Assembly (NCBI RefSeq): GCF_946479975.1
Contig: NZ_CAMLIX010000254.1
Location: forward strand, 1-6,633
DNA length: 6,633 bases
Direction: 5' to 3'
Source of the DNA: an uncultured Flavobacterium sp.
GTDB lineage: Bacteria > Bacteroidota > Bacteroidia > Flavobacteriales > Flavobacteriaceae
Each line of letters opens with the position of its first letter. The first letter of the stretch is position 1. This document shows, piece after piece, positions 6,258-6,633 of the stretch. Below the pieces are notes generated by a model. The model was not told the DNA's origin. It searched no databases and was given only the letters and a program-made list of their open reading frames with translations. A program made the position numbers and the translations under genes.

Positions 6258-6319
6258 CAATTTCGAAAAACAATTTAAGTGTAAGGTTATCAATGTATTA
6301 TGTTGCGGTTATTTTTTTT

Positions 6320-6391
6320 ACCATATAAGTAATATAAGTTCATTTAATTTATCCAGCCACAGTTTAAATGAACTTATATTACTTATATGGT
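6320..6391. repeat. Perfect 28-bp inverted repeat with 16-nt loop
   Basis: Arms 6320-6347 and 6364-6391 are perfect reverse complements over 28 bases. The 16-nt loop at 6348-6363 contains ATCCAGCCACAG. Each arm holds two copies of ATATAAGT, 9 bp apart in the left arm (6323-6330 and 6332-6339). Neither strand shows a T-tract after the stem: the plus strand has TCAATAAAA and the minus strand AAAAAAAATAACC. It is therefore not a standard intrinsic terminator. It lies between two divergent genes, where no terminator is needed unless transcription enters from outside. It may be a MITE-like or genome-wide intergenic repeat, or a structured transcript. No ORF is present. Confidence 0.85.
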
Positions 6392-6429
6392 TCAATAAAA
6401 TTTTAAATGTTGTTATTTTCATTGTTATT

Positions 6430-6460
6430 GATATTGAATTTTGAACTCGATATTGAATTT
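6430..6460 (+). repeat. 12-bp direct repeat GATATTGAATTT, 19-bp period
   Basis: GATATTGAATTT occurs at 6430-6441 and 6449-6460, with TTGAACTC between. It lies just upstream of the -33 element of the rightward promoter. It could be a regulator site or a slippage product of the AT-rich spacer. Apart from this, the 28-bp inverted repeat and the two promoters, I see nothing else in the 345-bp gap. Confidence 0.45.
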
Positions 6461-6465
6461 GATTT

Positions 6466-6496
6466 TTGCCATTGCCATTAAAAAAAGCGACCTTTG
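6466..6496 (+). promoter_or_regulatory. Promoter of the helicase-like gene
   Basis: TTG at 6466-6468, a 20-nt spacer and GACCTTTG at 6489-6496 match the Bacteroidota TTG-N17-23-TAnnTTTG pattern except for the first T of the -7 box. The predicted transcript starts near 6503, about 11 nt before the ATG at 6514. Confidence 0.6.
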
Positions 6497-6513
6497 TATT
6501 TCAATGATATTTT

Positions 6514-6633
6514 ATGAATTCTGCACAGTTTTACGGTACTTTACAAAAACGATTTCCTTTTGCTCCAACTTACAAACAGGATATTTTTTTTCAGAAAATC
6601 GCGATTTTTTTAACCGAACCTCAAAATGACACC
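6514..6633 (+). CDS. RecD-like ATP-dependent DNA helicase / AAA ATPase (N-terminal 40 residues only)
   Basis: The frame is open from ATG 6514-6516 to the last base of the window, exactly 40 codons, beginning MNSAQFYGTLQKRFPFAPTY and continuing KQDIFFQKIAIFLTEPQNDT. I recognise this as resembling the start of flavobacterial proteins annotated as AAA-family ATPase or RecD-like (exodeoxyribonuclease V alpha-type) helicases. In those a Walker A motif would follow within about 15 residues. That motif lies outside the window, so the family call rests on the N-terminus and on the frequent neighbourhood with DUF3822 and rsmD. The well-placed promoter upstream supports this start. An overlapping open frame at 6441-6629 begins before the promoter and is rejected. 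Confidence 0.7.
   Translation, partial: MNSAQFYGTLQKRFPFAPTYKQDIFFQKIAIFLTEPQNDT

Noticed and set aside
6320..6391. Intrinsic terminator
   Set aside because: No T-tract follows the stem on either strand, and the element lies between divergent genes.
6441..6629. 62-codon plus-strand frame starting before the helicase gene
   Set aside because: It begins upstream of the promoter elements and runs through the real reading frame, whose 40 codons match a known type of N-terminus.

Overview
The window looks like chromosomal DNA of a Flavobacterium-type member of the Bacteroidota. This is inferred from the AT-rich base composition, promoter-like TAnnTTTG boxes with no clear Shine-Dalgarno sequences, a SusC-like/outer-membrane beta-barrel receptor with a short plug, and the gene set helicase / DUF3822 / rsmD. 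There is no rRNA, tRNA, CRISPR array, transposase or phage gene. Most of the window is ordinary core genome; the points of interest are non-coding.

Left part (1-4252): a two-component system is transcribed leftwards. The histidine kinase (640-1998, minus) comes first. An OmpR-type response regulator follows 10 nt later (1-629, minus); it starts at TTG and runs off the window edge. Diverging from them is a 704-residue outer-membrane beta-barrel/TonB-dependent-receptor-like protein (2138-4252, plus). The short divergent region carries three copies of ATTAAC spaced exactly 11 bp apart. This is the geometry expected for head-to-tail binding of an OmpR/PhoB-family regulator, so the simplest model is that this regulator controls both its own operon and the receptor.

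Middle (4253-4744): a gene-free stretch of 492 bp. It holds a cluster of related imperfect palindromes (4331-4580) built from AATATTTCG...CGAAATATT ends with small GC-rich hairpins. It ends in a strong leftward-reading intrinsic terminator (stem 4679-4719) for the rsmD operon.

Right part (4745-6633): a leftward operon encodes a DUF3822 family protein (5347-6168) and the 16S rRNA guanine-966 N2-methyltransferase RsmD (4745-5350). Their stop and start codons overlap in ATGA. A 345-bp gap separates it from the first 40 codons of a rightward gene that resembles the N-terminus of flavobacterial RecD-like helicases/AAA ATPases. The gap contains a good promoter for each direction, a perfect 28-bp inverted repeat with a 16-nt loop, and a 12-bp direct repeat.

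I found no clearly new biological system. The items most worth testing are the 11-bp-periodic operator between the sensor operon and the receptor, the nested palindromic repeat cluster, and the long perfect hairpin upstream of the helicase gene.
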